Shown piece by piece: positions 23,572 through 35,554 of a DNA stretch of 64,000 nucleotides; positions within the stretch are counted from its first letter, which is position 1, and every line of letters starts with the position of its first letter. The position numbers were made by a program, and so were the translations under genes. Source of the DNA: Megaustenia siamemsis (Eukaryota > Mollusca > Gastropoda > Stylommatophora > Ariophantidae); NCBI GenBank assembly GCA_032433765.1, contig JAVIAB010000159.1:56985542-57049541 (forward strand), given 5' to 3'. The notes under the pieces are model-generated. The model saw only the letters and a list, made by a program, of their open reading frames with translations. It was not told the DNA's origin and ran no database searches.

Positions 23572-24143
23572 CTGTGTGATATAAACAGAACATTTTTCTG
23601 TACAAATGTGTTTGTTCTCAAAACTAAATGTTGAAGATTATGAGAAAACACTGGAAATCTTTGGAAGAAATTGAAAAACGGAATGTATGTGAAGTGATTA
23701 AATAACGTGAGGGAGGTGATGGGTTGAGAGTATCATAGGTTTGTACGATGTGCTAAGATTTATACGATTTTGTAAAGATGGTCTGTTAGCGAAACTGCAC
23801 AAACTATTTAATTAATGATGCAGTCTAAAATGATGGAATAGCTGGGGTAATGTGCAAAATCACATGGACGCAAATGATGAATATAAAGAAGTGACAACAT
23901 GTTGATAAGTGAAATAGAGAAAATTAAGTCCAGATATCTGACCTATAAGGATAAAGTGATGAATAAAAATGTTGCGAGGTGCGGCAAATTACTGGCTTTA
24001 TGAACACGTTTTAAATCTTGTGTTGGTGAAATGTATATAAAAGATAAACTGATGATAAAGAGAGGCATGGTTTCTCTTTAAGCAGCGATGTAAAATGTGT
24101 ATATTGCATTTTTTTTTCTTTACAATTTATATATAGTATATAT

Positions 24144-24222
<79 letters not shown>

Positions 24223-24333
24223 GTGCAATCTGCAACATCAAAGCAAGAGACAGAGTGGAATGGCGCTCCATGATAGCCAACCTTCGATGCGGAGACGGCA
24301 CTCTATGATGATGATGGTGATATAGTAGAGAGT

Positions 24334-24368
<35 letters not shown>

Positions 24369-24651
24369 GAGAAATGAACATGTAGAGTATTGTGTTGTAA
24401 TTTATAAAAGATATGGACACGGTATACTTTGTCTATTGTTGGAACGATGATAGCGTAGAGCGGTTGTGTAGATGGTGTTGTGTTAGATGACCGAAACAAT
24501 GATGAACACAACAATTGATGCTAAACTTAGCAAAGTGCATGGGTCAATGTAATAGCAGTACAACACAATAATTGTTTTTGTCTTTCAACTGTGTGTTCAT
24601 AGTTTTTTTATCAGAATTGTAGACTGTCTATAGTAAAATACAAGTAAAATC
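23572..24651. repeat. AT-rich spacer with (TA)n runs and an 86-bp LINE A tail
   Basis: TA runs lie at 24146-24222 and 24340-24366. Between them, 24226-24311 (plus) is the last 86 bp of LINE A, reading NIKARDRVEWRSMIANLRCG and ending TGATGATGATGG. No gene was seen. Confidence 0.75.
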
Positions 24652-24903
24652 AAGGCAACCCACCCCATGACTTCCTACTCTATTACCTATTTTTTTATGA
24701 CCATGACACATATTTGGGCGATGTGGTCTGTATCACACCAGGCCGCCGTTGATTCCCAGAAAATATCTGGTACCCATTTTTAGAAGCTGGGTAAACTCCA
24801 TAATATTGTCAGTCCGAAAAAGAATTAATTACTTTTGGGGATCGAACCCGAACTTCTCTGATCAGGAAGTGAGCACACTAACCACTGACCCACCGAGTCT
24901 CCT
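24652..24903 (-). mobile_element. tRNA-headed SINE, family 2
   Basis: The minus strand starts with a tRNA-like head: A-box-like GGGTCAGTGGTTAGTG and B-box GGTTCGATCCCC. The body includes a segment parallel to SINE family 1 (ACCAGATATTTTCTGGGAA-like). Not a tRNA gene: no acceptor-stem pairing or CCA context was found. Confidence 0.72.
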
Positions 24904-24989
24904 GTAGACTGTCTTGGCAGAACATAAAATATAACGCTTTATAGTTTTATTGTGAGTTGTTTTCAAATGTAGTGGACACGGTATGATAT

Positions 24990-25625
24990 GGGAGAGTAAC
25001 AAACTAAGAGGTCTTTACGATACAATAGATGAAAGAAACAAACTAAACAGTCTTTACGATACCATAGAAGAAAGGAACAAACTAAACAGTCTTTACGATA
25101 CAATAGATGAAAGAAACAAACTAAACAGTCTTTACGATACAATAGATGCAAGGAACAAACTAAACAGTCTTTACGATACCATAGAAGAAAGGAACAAACT
25201 AAACAGTCTTTACGATACAATAGATGAAAGAAACAAACTAAACAGTCTTTACGATACAATAGATGAAAGGAACAAACTAAACAGTCTTTACGATACAACA
25301 GATGAAAGAAACAAACTAAACAGTCTTTACGATACAATAGATGAAAGAAACAAACTAAACAGTCTTTACGATACAACAGATGAAAGCAACAAACTAAACA
25401 GTCTTTACGATACAATAGAAGAAAGAAACAAACTAAACAGTCTTTACGATACAATAGAAGAAAGAAACAAACTAAACAGTCTTTACGATACAATAGAAGA
25501 AAGAAACAAACTAAACAGTCTTTACGATACAATAGATGAAAGAAACAAACTAAACAGTCTTTACGATACAATAGATGAAAGAAACAAACTAAACAGTTTT
25601 TACAATAGAATAGGAAACAGTAACA
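24990..25625. repeat. 39-bp minisatellite, about 16 units
   Basis: Unit is GAAAGAAACAAACTAAACAG plus TCTTTACGATACAATAGAT. Because 39 is a multiple of three, both strands are open (236 codons plus, 258 minus). No signal peptide, splice site or similarity supports a protein. Confidence 0.92.
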
Positions 25626-25717
25626 AACTAAAAATCTTGCAAGTGCTGACAAGATATATGAGCTGGAAACAACAATGGTCTGGCCAGATGTGAAGAATGG
25701 GCAACAGTTGTAATTAT

Positions 25718-26070
25718 AGTTAGTCGAAAACCCAGGCAACCCTTCAAACGAATTAAAACTGATAATTGTTCAACCGCCGTCCCAGGGGAATCATCGGAAT
25801 TAACTTCTCATCTCATTGAATGATCCAAACAAAGAAAGACATCTGCTGCAGTCCAAATAATAGCAGCAACAGCACACGCCTAAAAGTATAAGCCGTAGCC
25901 GTACCGGGAATGAACGCACCTGGACTGTCCTTCGTAATACGATATCATCATTCATCGTAAGCAATCGGGATGTCGAAAAATGATCCGGATGAAAAACATA
26001 GCTCACGGTGTGCACAGAGCACTAAATTCAGTATCTCACACAGCAAGCAGCAGTCTCATTCTCAAATATT
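25718..26070 (-). mobile_element. Dispersed repeat R, copy R3
   Basis: Most diverged R copy. It shares ACGATATCATCATTCATCGT and GCTCACGGTGTGCACAGAGC with R1. The tail end is eroded. Confidence 0.72.
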
Positions 26071-26639
26071 GATTGTCCTGACATGTAAAGATAACTGTAT
26101 AATTTCATTGATTGTATTCTCAACCCGTAAAAATGGAACTTAGGGAAAAGCTGGCAATATACTGTAACACATAGTCTAAACAAAACCTAGCAAAATTAGA
26201 GGAAGGGATAGTGTTAAAACAGAAGTATAAAGAAGCAAGGGAAAGGATATGACGACTAGCACACATGCTCCTTACTCATTTTCTGGTCTAATCTGTCAAT
26301 CCAAAATAGCATATTCAGTCAAGAGAGAGACTGTAATGTATAACAAAATGTATCTAGTTTCACACGATTAATAAGATTACCGACCATCTTTGAAATCTCG
26401 GAAGGCGAAGTTGTGGACATTTATATACATGGCTTTTTATTTCAATCGGAACGCACCGAAACGCGCTGTGGTAAACTTTGAGGGTTTTAGCGGTTAAATA
26501 TAGGACAATTATTTCTAAACTATAGTTAGATGATTTAAATATTTTTGATAAAATAGTTATGGTGATTGTATAGCCCAAATGATGGTGACTCCAACATTGT
26601 ATTAAAGATAAACTGTTTTGTCCAATGATCACATTCAAT
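26071..26639. other. No gene recognised
   Basis: AT-rich intron sequence without arrays or transposon motifs. Confidence 0.45.
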
Positions 26640-27270
26640 GGATGCCTGATGTACCACTTCATGTGCCGTACCGGTTGGCGTTAGCGATCATGACCTTCCA
26701 CAATCTTCTATCCACAGTGCATCATATGAGTTCTGTTGTTGACTGTTTTCCATGCCATGACACCAAGCTATCCAGTAATTTCTATCTTTGTCGTCCGCGA
26801 TCTCTCTTTCCTTTTATTTTGCCAGTTGTAACCAAGTATTCCAACTTTCCCCTTCTCATGATGTTTCCAACAAATGTTGATTGCTTCTTTCTGATGTTTT
26901 CTCAGAGCTCCCTTTTTGTGTTGGCCTCTTTGAGAACTTCCTCATTGGTCTTTTTAGCTCTCCAGGGAACTTTCAACATTCTTCTGAGAAATCCCATCTC
27001 TGTAGCCTCTAACATGTAATCTAATCATGACAAACCCCAATTTTATGAAGAGACAATAAAATCCCAAAACAAAGTCCTCAATGGGAAACATCAGAATACA
27101 GAAAAGAGGAAGTTTTAGAGAGACATTGAAGAGAATACTTATAAGAGACGCGAAGTTGGTTGGCATAGACGCATTAAACATGACTGAACATCAATCTCGC
27201 AAAAAATTGAGTTTAAGACACGAAAAACATCTACACGCCCTATGGGATGTCTAGAAGCGCGGGAAGTATC
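26640..27270 (-). mobile_element. LINE C1 fragment (minus) followed by other LINE debris
   Basis: 26640-27015 on the minus strand matches the C-terminal RT region of families B/C (GISQKNVESSLES, RRRRRKES-like linker, 3' end near 26640). 27016-27262 on the plus strand reads a basic LINE tail (IQKRGSFRETLKR and a terminal helix) of another family, at lower confidence. A (TA)n run follows at 27275-27322. Confidence 0.6.
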
Positions 27271-27273
27271 AAC

Positions 27274-27326
<53 letters not shown>

Positions 27327-27598
27327 GCAGACATAATATATGGATAGACAATGTGATATTGTAATGGTATACACGGTGTATTCACTTGGAATACACTGAA
27401 GAAACATCGATTGCCACCACAAATCATCGACGTCAGATAAGTTGTATAGCATAGCCACCTCTCTACAATTCTAACTGAGGTTGTCCAGCGCCCTCGGAAA
27501 ACGGAGAAAATGGCAGGAGGTCCCGTGTACCCTAGCGCACTTTGAAGAAACGTTAACAATTAGGTCGAAAAGAGTAGCCCACAAATGGCCGGTGTCTG

Positions 27599-27632
<34 letters not shown>
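27271..27632. other. (TA)n runs and unassigned sequence
   Basis: TA runs at 27275-27322 and 27600-27632 bracket about 275 bp in which no gene was recognised. Confidence 0.6.
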
Positions 27633-27637
<5 letters not shown>

Positions 27638-27888
27638 GTAAAGTACCCCCGTCACACCAAGTGGCGTATAGGGAAATATGGTGTTAGTGACCCTATATTT
27701 TACAGACCTTCAGCACATGATTTTTGGGGTAATGTGGTCAGTATTACGCCCGTGCTGCTTTACTTTCCCAGAAAAAAATCCGGTACCCATTTAAGGCTGG
27801 GTCAACCCGGAAGCCGTCGGTTGGGATCGAACCATACCCCTTGTCCGTGGTAGTCCAGTTCACTAACCACTGAGCTATCGTGGCTCCC
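27633..27888 (-). mobile_element. tRNA-headed SINE family 1, copy a
   Basis: Minus strand: GGGAGCCACGATAGCTCAGT head with B-box GGTTCGATCCC, then CCGACGGCTTCCGGGTTGAC, and an AAGTAAAG-complement tail at the left end. It is about 256 bp and close to copy b. Confidence 0.85.
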
Positions 27889-28009
27889 TATTAAGGAAAA
27901 TGTAGCCATGACGAAGTCGGATGTCTTGGGCCTAAAAGAGGCAGATATCGCGGCTTTGCCGTTCACTAGTGACACGGCGCATTTGCTGATGAATGCTATG
28001 AAGAATTAG

Positions 28010-28560
28010 AGAAGAGAACTTATTGAGGTAACTATGATAAGATAACATATTGAGATAACTATAGATAATAGAACTTATTGAGATAAATAAGAGAAGAGAA
28101 CTTATTGAAATAACTAAGAGAAGAGAACTTATTAAGATAACTAAGAGAAGAGAAGTTATTGAGATAACTAAGAGAAGAGAACTTATTAAGATAATTAAGA
28201 GAAGAGAACGTATTGAGATAACTAAGAGAAGAGAACTTATTGAGATAACTAAGAGAAGAGAACATATTAGGATAAATAAGAGAAGAGAACGTATTGAGAT
28301 AAATAAGAGAAGAGAAATTATTGAAATAACTAAGAGAAGAGAAATTATTAAGATAAATACGAGAATAGAACTTATTGAGATAACTAAGGGAAGAGAACTT
28401 ATTGTGATAACTAAAAGAAGAGAATGTATTGAGATAACAAAGAGAAAAGAACTTACTGAGATAACTAAGAGAAGAGAGCTTATTGAGATAACTAATAGAA
28501 GAGAGCTTATTAAATAACTAAGAGAAGAGAGCTTATTAAATAAATAAGAGAAGAGCAGAA
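28010..28560. repeat. 27-bp minisatellite, about 20 units
   Basis: Unit is AGAACTTATTGAGATAACTA plus AGAGAAG, with frequent point variants. Confidence 0.9.
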
Positions 28561-28948
28561 ATTCCGAAAACTAAGAGAAAACGAGATTGGTGTAGAATGT
28601 TGAATGATCAACGACAAATAAAAACAAAACATTTTGCATCACTGATCACTTCATTTTTATCGAAAGCTGAGTAGAGACTCGGATGAAGGAAATCAAAGTC
28701 AGATTGGAAATGGCATCAATGAGGCCAACAAGTTATGAAGACACAAAAAATCGCCAAAAAAATTTAAAAGAAACACATTTCTAGAATCTCGTCATATTTT
28801 GGCTTTAATGAGAATTTTTTTTTAAGAAGTGTAATATGGTGGGACAAGTTGGGGACTCGAGGGAAGATGACATAGAGGCACGTAGGCAAACAATAAGATA
28901 CAAGTCAATTAAGTGAGTGATTTTGTTGGAAATCAACAATTATATATA
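28561..28948. other. No gene recognised
   Basis: AT-rich intron sequence between the 27-bp array and SINE copy b. Confidence 0.45.
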
Positions 28949-29211
28949 AGTAAAAAGTAAAGTAAAGTAACCCAGTCACGACAAGTGGCGTTTAGGGAAA
29001 TACGGTGTTAGTGACCCTATATTTTACAGACCTTCAGCACATGATTTTTGGGGTAATGTGGTCGGTATTACGCCCATGCTGCTTTACTTTCCCAGAAAAA
29101 AATCCGGTACCCATTTATTGCTGAGTGAACCCGGAAGCCGTTGGTTGGGATCGAACCCGACCCCTTGTCCTTTGTAGTCCAGTTCACTAACCACTGAGCT
29201 ATCGCGGCTCC
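28949..29211 (-). mobile_element. tRNA-headed SINE family 1, copy b, full length with target duplication
   Basis: 263 bp flanked by a perfect 15-bp duplication CAACAATTATATATA (28934-28948 and 29212-29226). Head boxes are as in copy a. The best-defined member of the family. Confidence 0.92.
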
Positions 29212-29299
29212 CAACAATTATATATAGTAGCAGAAATGTACAATTATGGGGAGAATGATCACCGACGCAGGTAGGCACTGGTGTATGTTCAAAATATGA

Positions 29300-30330
29300 G
29301 TATCCTCATTCTCAGGTACAGTGCCTGCTGGCGTTGGTGATCATGTATCTCCACAACTTTTGATCTCGACAGTTATTTATCATTTTCGTTGACTTCCTCC
29401 AAGTCTTTCTCTTAAGCTGTCTGAGATCTTATCTCCTTGCTTCCCTCCATCTCTTCGTCCCTCGATTTTTCCAGTTGTTACAATATATTCCAGCTATTTC
29501 CTTCTCATTTCATGACCAAAAAATGATTATTGTTTCATCATTTTTGCTTTGGCCTCTTTCAGAACGTTTTTATTACTTTTCTTAGCTGTCCGCGGTTTTC
29601 TCAATATTTTTCTATTAAACTGCACTTCTACAACCTCCAGTGATTGTCCTGCCTGTCGTCATATTGTCCCTGATTCGCATCCATATGTTAAGACTGGCTC
29701 TACATACGTGCTAAGACCCTAACAATCATGTCGATGCTCAGAAGTCGAAGGCTAAGATGGCTGGGGCATGTCCAACGGATGGAAGAAAAACGCATTCCTA
29801 GGCAAATACTATATGGCGAGCTAAAACACGGAAAACGACAAATCGGCAGGCCTAAACTACGATATAGAGATATCTGCAAATCATCTCTGAAATACTTCTC
29901 CATCTGTGAAAACGACTGGCAACATCTGGCAAGTGATCGCACATCATGGAGAGCACGTATAAGGAACGGTATAACAACATTTGAGACTGTTCTAAGACAG
30001 GACTTAGAAGAGAAGAGACTCATGAAAAAGGATGGTAAACCCTGTGGACCAGCGAGCCTGACCTGTTCATTATGTGACCGCGTGTGTTTGTCAAACATTG
30101 GTAGAATTAGCCACGAGAGAAGCTGTTCGGCAAAAACAATACCTCAAAAAATACGCAATAGCCTCCACTAGACCGTCTGACAAGACGAAAAGGGCCATAT
30201 ACATAACATTTATGAACTCTTGTTGTTCTTGCTTCCATTGTCAAAAATGGATTGCACAGTATCCTTCTCATTTGTTGGAAAGCTGCTTTTGCTTGAGCCA
30301 TTCTGTATTTGGAATCATTTGGAGCAATGC
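29300..30330 (-). mobile_element. LINE B2 (minus) split by LINE D1
   Basis: Blocks 29300-29710 and 30196-30330 are consecutive parts of a family B C-terminal region; the first matches 10140-10520 and the second the AFQQMRRILCNPFL segment. The gap is LINE D1. A short TACATA is present at both junctions, compatible with a target duplication. Confidence 0.75.
29711..30195 (+). mobile_element. LINE D1 fragment, RT C-terminus with terminal zinc-knuckle
   Basis: Open frame 29728-30171 encodes RRLRWLGHVQRMEEKRIPRQ, GRPKLRYRDICK, a terminal helix ending WRARIRNG, and a C-terminal CSLCDRVC...H-x4-C finger. This is the usual end of a LINE ORF2, 5' truncated and nested in LINE B2. A decayed sister copy is at 57330-58080. 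Confidence 0.82.
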
Positions 30331-30646
30331 CAACCCCACAGACCTGTTTTCTAACGAAAATACAAACAAATAAATGTCAATATTGTGGACATTAAAAACT
30401 ACAAAATAGAACATCAGTGATGAGAGTATGATAAAGGAAGAAGTGGTTGAGGAAGGTCAAGGAAAAGGTCGGGCAAGAAATCGCTACTGTATAAGGATTG
30501 ACTGATCGATTTGCTGAACATATGACACTAAACAGAAACATTCCAGAATAGATGTCATTGTAGGCAAGTTACAACACGGACAAGCTAGTTGACTATATGA
30601 CATGATTATATTCCATCCCGACAATCAAGTGATGACGTGAGTTTAC
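30331..30646. other. Intron sequence, no gene recognised
   Basis: Short AT-rich interval between LINE B2 and the donor of exon Y3. Confidence 0.5.
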
Positions 30647-30768
30647 CTGTGATATTGCATGACTTGGCCAAAATCTTAATGATTAATCGGTAATTGTTTT
30701 TCTCATCGAGAACAAAGCAATCATCTGGAATAGGAGGCATGTAGCAGTTGATTGCCTTCTGTGCATGC
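30647..30768 (-). CDS. Exon Y3, second half of six-cysteine module 1
   Basis: 122 nt: acceptor AATCAG, one base, 40 codons, one base, donor GTAAAC. It encodes QKAINC, PIPDDCFVLD, a hydrophobic helix-like YRLIIKILAKSC, and ends NITG. Cysteine spacing and length equal Y1 and Y2 although sequence identity is low, which argues for an old duplication kept under constraint. It joins in phase to X3 upstream and X2 downstream. Confidence 0.78.
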
Positions 30769-31338
<570 letters not shown>

Positions 31339-31857
31339 AAAGAACTCATCCTTATTAGCAGAAATACTGACGTAATGGTAAAAACAAAGAAAAAGCCTTC
31401 ACTGAAGTGCACAATAAAGGCAAGTGAACAATATTGAAACAGGTAAATGAATTTAAATATCTGGCAACATCGTTGACCTCAGATGGTAGATGTACACCAG
31501 ATGTGATGCAGAATGGCTCAGGCAAGCAGCTTTCCAAAAACTGAGGAAGATACTGTGCAAACTATTTTTGACAATAGAAACAGGAAAAAAGAGTTCTTAA
31601 ATGTTATGTTGAGCCAGTCTTAACATATGGATGTCAACCATGAACAATAAGACAACAGACAAGAAAACTACTGGAGGCTGTACAAATGTGGTTTTACAGA
31701 AGAATGTTGAGAATACCATGGACTGAGAAGGAGAGTAATGAAAACTTTCTGAAAGAGGCCAAAGCAAAAATGGAGCTAATTTCCAATAATAGGAAGAAGC
31801 GACCATTATTTTTTGGGCCATGTAATGAGAAGAGAACAGCTAGATTATATTGTAACA

Positions 31858-32172
31858 GGTTAAGGCATACAAATGCGAAGCTGCAGTAAAGCTGAATGTG
31901 AGAAAAAATTAAAAAATTAAAAATTAACAAATTAAAAAATAAATTTTTCCTTTCTTACAAACCATTTATTTTTTTTTCCTTTCTTACATACCATTTTTTT
32001 ATTTTTCCTTTCTTACATACCATTTTTTTATTTTTCCTTTCTTACATACCATTTTTTTATTTTTCCTTTCTTACATACCATTTTTTTATTTTCTATGTTT
32101 TCCTTTCTTACATACCATTTTTTTATGTTTCCTTTCTTACATACCATTTTTTATAATTTTTTTTTTTCCTCC
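31858..32172. mobile_element. Unclassified 315-bp insert with a 28-bp T-rich array
   Basis: Flanked by a perfect 13-bp duplication TTATATTGTAACA (31845-31857 and 32173-32185). Left part is unique (GGCATACAAATGCGAAGCTG), then an A-rich stretch, then about 7 copies of TTTTTCCTTTCTTACATACC. The long target duplication suggests retroposition. Confidence 0.7.
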
Positions 32173-32320
32173 TTATATTGTAACAACAGGAAAAATTAAG
32201 CGGCGAAGAGATAGAGAGAAGCAAAAAGAAAAGATACCAGACAGCTTAAGAGAATGGCTTAGCAGAAGGTCAACAACAGAAATGATAAATAACTGTCATG
32301 ATCGAAAGTTGTGGAGAGAT

Positions 32321-32599
32321 TATTGGTTATTGGTTTTGGAAGGCCTCGGTATCACAGCAAACGAATTAAAATCCATAATTGCTCAACCGCCCGTGCCAGT
32401 GGAATCATCCGAATTACTAACTCATCTCCCAAACAAAGAAAGGTAACTGTAGTCCCCATCGTAGCAGTCTCAGCACACGCCAAAAGACATAAGGCGAAAC
32501 CGCGCAGAAAGTGAACACAGCCAACTGTTCCCTGTCATACGATATCATCATTCATCGTAAACAAGCGGGATATCGAAGCAGGATCAAAACGTCAAAATA
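32321..32599 (-). mobile_element. Dispersed repeat R, copy R4
   Basis: Inserted in LINE B3 with an 11-bp duplication TGTGGAGAGAT (32310-32320 and 32600-32610). It covers the tail end of R only. Nearly identical to R1 across its length, so both are recent relative to R3. Confidence 0.88.
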
Positions 32600-32654
32600 T
32601 GTGGAGAGATATGATCACCTACGCCAGCAGGCTTGGTACTTGATGATGATGATG

Positions 32655-32655
<1 letters not shown>

Positions 32656-32725
<70 letters not shown>

Positions 32726-32784
32726 AAGATTTGTATTATTAGAATGTAGCAATTTCATACTTATGTTAGAGTAGAAAGCTACAT
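32656..32784. repeat. (TA)n microsatellite beside the LINE B3 tail
   Basis: About 70 bp of TA repeats start directly after the TGATGATG tail, as at other LINE ends in this window. Confidence 0.85.
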
Positions 32785-33625
32785 TTCGAATGATACGCCC
32801 ATCTTCATGTACCATACTGGTTGACGTAGGCGATCCTGTCAGCCCACAATCTTCAGTCACATTGCCTCGTAGCAACAATGTTGTTGAATCTTCTCCATGC
32901 CATGACAACAAGCTATCTAGCATTTTTCTCGGTTGAATGTCTCTTTCCCTGTATTTTGCCAGTTGTAACCAAATTGTCCAACTTTCCTCTTCTCATGATG
33001 TGCCCAAAAATGTTGGTAGTTTCTTTCTGATGGTTTTTTTTTAGTAGCTCCAGTTTAGTGCTGATCACTTTGAGAATGTCCGCATTGGTCTATTTAGCTA
33101 TCAATGGAACTTTCAACATTTCTCTGAGAAATCCCATCCATGTGGTCTCTAATCGTCTTTTCATTTGTTTGTCTATTATCCATGATTCGCTTTCATAAGT
33201 CAGAATTGGAAGTATATAGCATCCGTTGAACTACTCTTCTCATTTATGGTAACATATACCGTTGCATAATAAGTTTTTCAATTTCTCAAATGCTGTTTTG
33301 GCCTGAGCTATTCTGCTTTTTATTTCTGTGTCGCGTCTTCCATCTGATGTTATTTTTGTGCCCAAGTATTTGAAACGTTGCACTTGTTTCAGATTTGTCC
33401 TGTTTATTTTTAATGATGTTTGATGGTGATGATTGTTTCTTCGATGTGAGAATTACTTTTATTTTCTTACTATTCAAACATGGCTGCTCTTGTTGCTTTC
33501 TTTTACTATTATGTATATCATTTCTTGTAGTTCATTTTCAGTCTCTGACATTAAGACTGTCATCCGAATATCTCAGATCATTTATGTTAAGATCGATGAC
33601 CTCATTTCCTAGATCTTTGTAGTTT
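32785..33625 (-). mobile_element. LINE C2 fragment
   Basis: Minus-strand decayed RT: the catalytic-box region reads NINDLRYSDDS near 33575, followed by NSKKIKVILTSKK, SYESWIMD-like and DGISQRNVESS segments, to a 3' end near 32790. Heavily frameshifted. Note S in place of A in the YADD box. Confidence 0.7.
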
Positions 33626-34262
33626 CTAATTTTACGAGGCGTCACATTCCTCGTTACGATAGGTGGCGCTGCCTTGTAATGTTTTTGTACATCGTTGTTT
33701 CGGATGATTTTGGTTTAGCTGGAGCGGTCCGGAAAGCGTTACCGTCAACCTTCTGGACTTTAACGGTCACTGAACTAAATAACTCGTTACTTCTTTCTTT
33801 AGTCTCATACGATAAACGGATACACGTATAATTTTAAAAAATACAATATCACTTTGACATACGTATCCAAAACCTCAGAGACTTGGCAAATTACAGCTAT
33901 CTCTCTTTATGGAAAGGGAGGATACTGTTTCGACAGAATTTATTTTAATGAAAAAAAAAAAAAAATTATATATAAGGCGTTACACCTTCGTGTGGCTACT
34001 GCCCCCCCCCCCCCGCTGTGAGGGGAGAAAAGAATATAGCCACTGTTACCTGCTACACATGTCGTAAGAGGCTACTAAAGAGGTTTTAAATACTTGCTTG
34101 TGCAGTACAGCAAGATGTGAACTGGTCAACTTTGTCAATGCTGTTATACGATGCATTTTGTGAAATGTTGTGACAAGTGTTCTGTGGCGCTTATATGGGG
34201 AATTCCTGACTGCAATGACAACATTTTACAATGATAAAATAGAAGAGTATATTTATGACTTC
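33626..34262. other. Unassigned; probable old dispersed repeat at 33971-34260
   Basis: 33971-34260 contains a poly-C run (34003-34014) and GC-richer blocks such as GTCGTAAGAGGCTACTAAAG that look like a degenerate interspersed repeat. No second copy exists in this window to confirm it. Confidence 0.4.
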
Positions 34263-34560
34263 AGGGGGCCTCGGTAGGCTAGTTGTGAAAACCACCCCCT
34301 ACTCTATCGCTGTTCAGACAAAATGTGTTCGATTCCCCCTGGAAGTAGCAAGCTTGTGAATCGTACTCTTTATTGGCCCAGGCTCTGGCAGAAATAAGTA
34401 CCAGGGTTCATTTTCATGGGTTGGTGAGGTATGGCGCCTCGCTGGTGAGTTATGATGCTTGAGGCGACACTAGTCAGGAGTCTCCATACACTTCTAGATA
34501 GGCAGCCGAGCACATATGAGTAAAAAAGCAGAGTGCTAAGACCCTAATTCAAGCCGAATA
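34263..34560 (+). mobile_element. tRNA-headed SINE, family 3
   Basis: Head GGGGGCCTCGGTAGGCTAGT with B-box GTTCGATTCCC, then a body of about 220 bp ending near GTGCTAAGACCCTAATTC. Not a functional tRNA. Confidence 0.7.
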
Positions 34561-34677
34561 TATTTCTCTTTTATTTTGTTTTCTTTATGACTTCCCTATC
34601 TCTAACATTTCTAGATCGTCTATTCAATAGATGCTACAGAAACATCAGCTATATCGGTTCATTCAACACATACTCAC

Positions 34678-34795
34678 TGACACAAGGCATCGAAGTCACT
34701 GTTTGGACTGTCCATCAACTTGAAAAAATCCTCAAAGGTGGTATTTAAACAGTCATTCATCCTATTACAGTAGTTTATTTGTGTATCGCCGGTCG
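34678..34795 (-). CDS. Exon X3, first half of six-cysteine module 1
   Basis: 118 nt: acceptor TTTCTACAG, two bases, 38 codons, two bases, donor GTGAGT. It encodes NYCNRMNDC (cysteines 1 and 2), NTTFEDFFKLM with an N-glycosylation site, and DALCQ. The two leading bases complete the codon begun by the signal-peptide exon (T + CG = Ser), placing the mature N-terminus here. It is two codons shorter than X2. Confidence 0.8.
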
Positions 34796-35554
34796 CTGTA
34801 GAAAACAATTAGTACAGATGACGTGAGAGATGAGTTCTCCTAACTAATTGTTAGGTTGGAATTGTTGGCTCAAATAAAAGCACATTTTTTTGTGAGAATG
34901 AAACAAGCTTCATGAAGTTGTAGAGAACAAACAACTAAGTCGTACATGTGGGGAAACAAATGTGGAGAAAAGAAAATGAGTTTTACGATATAAACTAGAG
35001 ACCGATAGAGGCGACGAGAGAGAGAAAGAGAGAGAGAGAGTGTGTGAGAGAGCGAGAGAGAGAAAGAGAGAAAGAGAAAAAGAAATCGTGATTTGCTGAA
35101 AAGTGGAAACAAATAAATATATAGAAAACTGAGAAAGACTTTGGGGCATTTTAAACAGAGATGTGACTAAATATGAACATTTATGCACACACACACATAC
35201 ATGTATACATAAATGCAATATATATTGATCTAAAACGTAAGAAGACAAGAAAAAAAGCAATTGAATACAATGTATAATTGTGTGAGAGAAAAGATAATGA
35301 AGGCAAGTATTGGATAATGAGGTAAACTACAGTTATGTTAGAGAAAGAAAGTTTATCAAGACAGTTGTGAACAATCTTTAATCAAAACTGTGTACAATAT
35401 AGAATGTGTATTTACAACAAAAATATATAGGCTTATTGCTTTCCTTTTAAATGAGTTTTGAAAATTGTTGATGAGAAAATCCCAGTCCAGTTCTGGAATG
35501 TTTCTGACGTGATGTTCATGTATAATTGATATAGTGTGTAGACACACATGTGAT
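34796..35554. repeat. Intron sequence with (GA)n-rich block at about 35010-35090
   Basis: Purine-rich imperfect GA repeats. No gene recognised. Confidence 0.6.

Larger units (their letters stand above)
31339..32655 (+). mobile_element. LINE B3, carrying two nested insertions
   Basis: Family B RT C-terminal region in three blocks: 31339-31857, 32173-32320 and 32600-32655. Motifs are MWFYRRMLRIPWT, the RRRDREKQKEK-type linker and DRKLW-RDMIT. The 3' end is TGATGATGATGATG. Interruptions are an unclassified insert (31858-32172) and R4 (32321-32599). Confidence 0.85.

Noticed and set aside
24963..25739. 236- and 258-codon frames (repeat protein)
   Set aside because: A 39-bp tandem array open on both strands, without splice sites, a signal peptide or flanking coding sequence.
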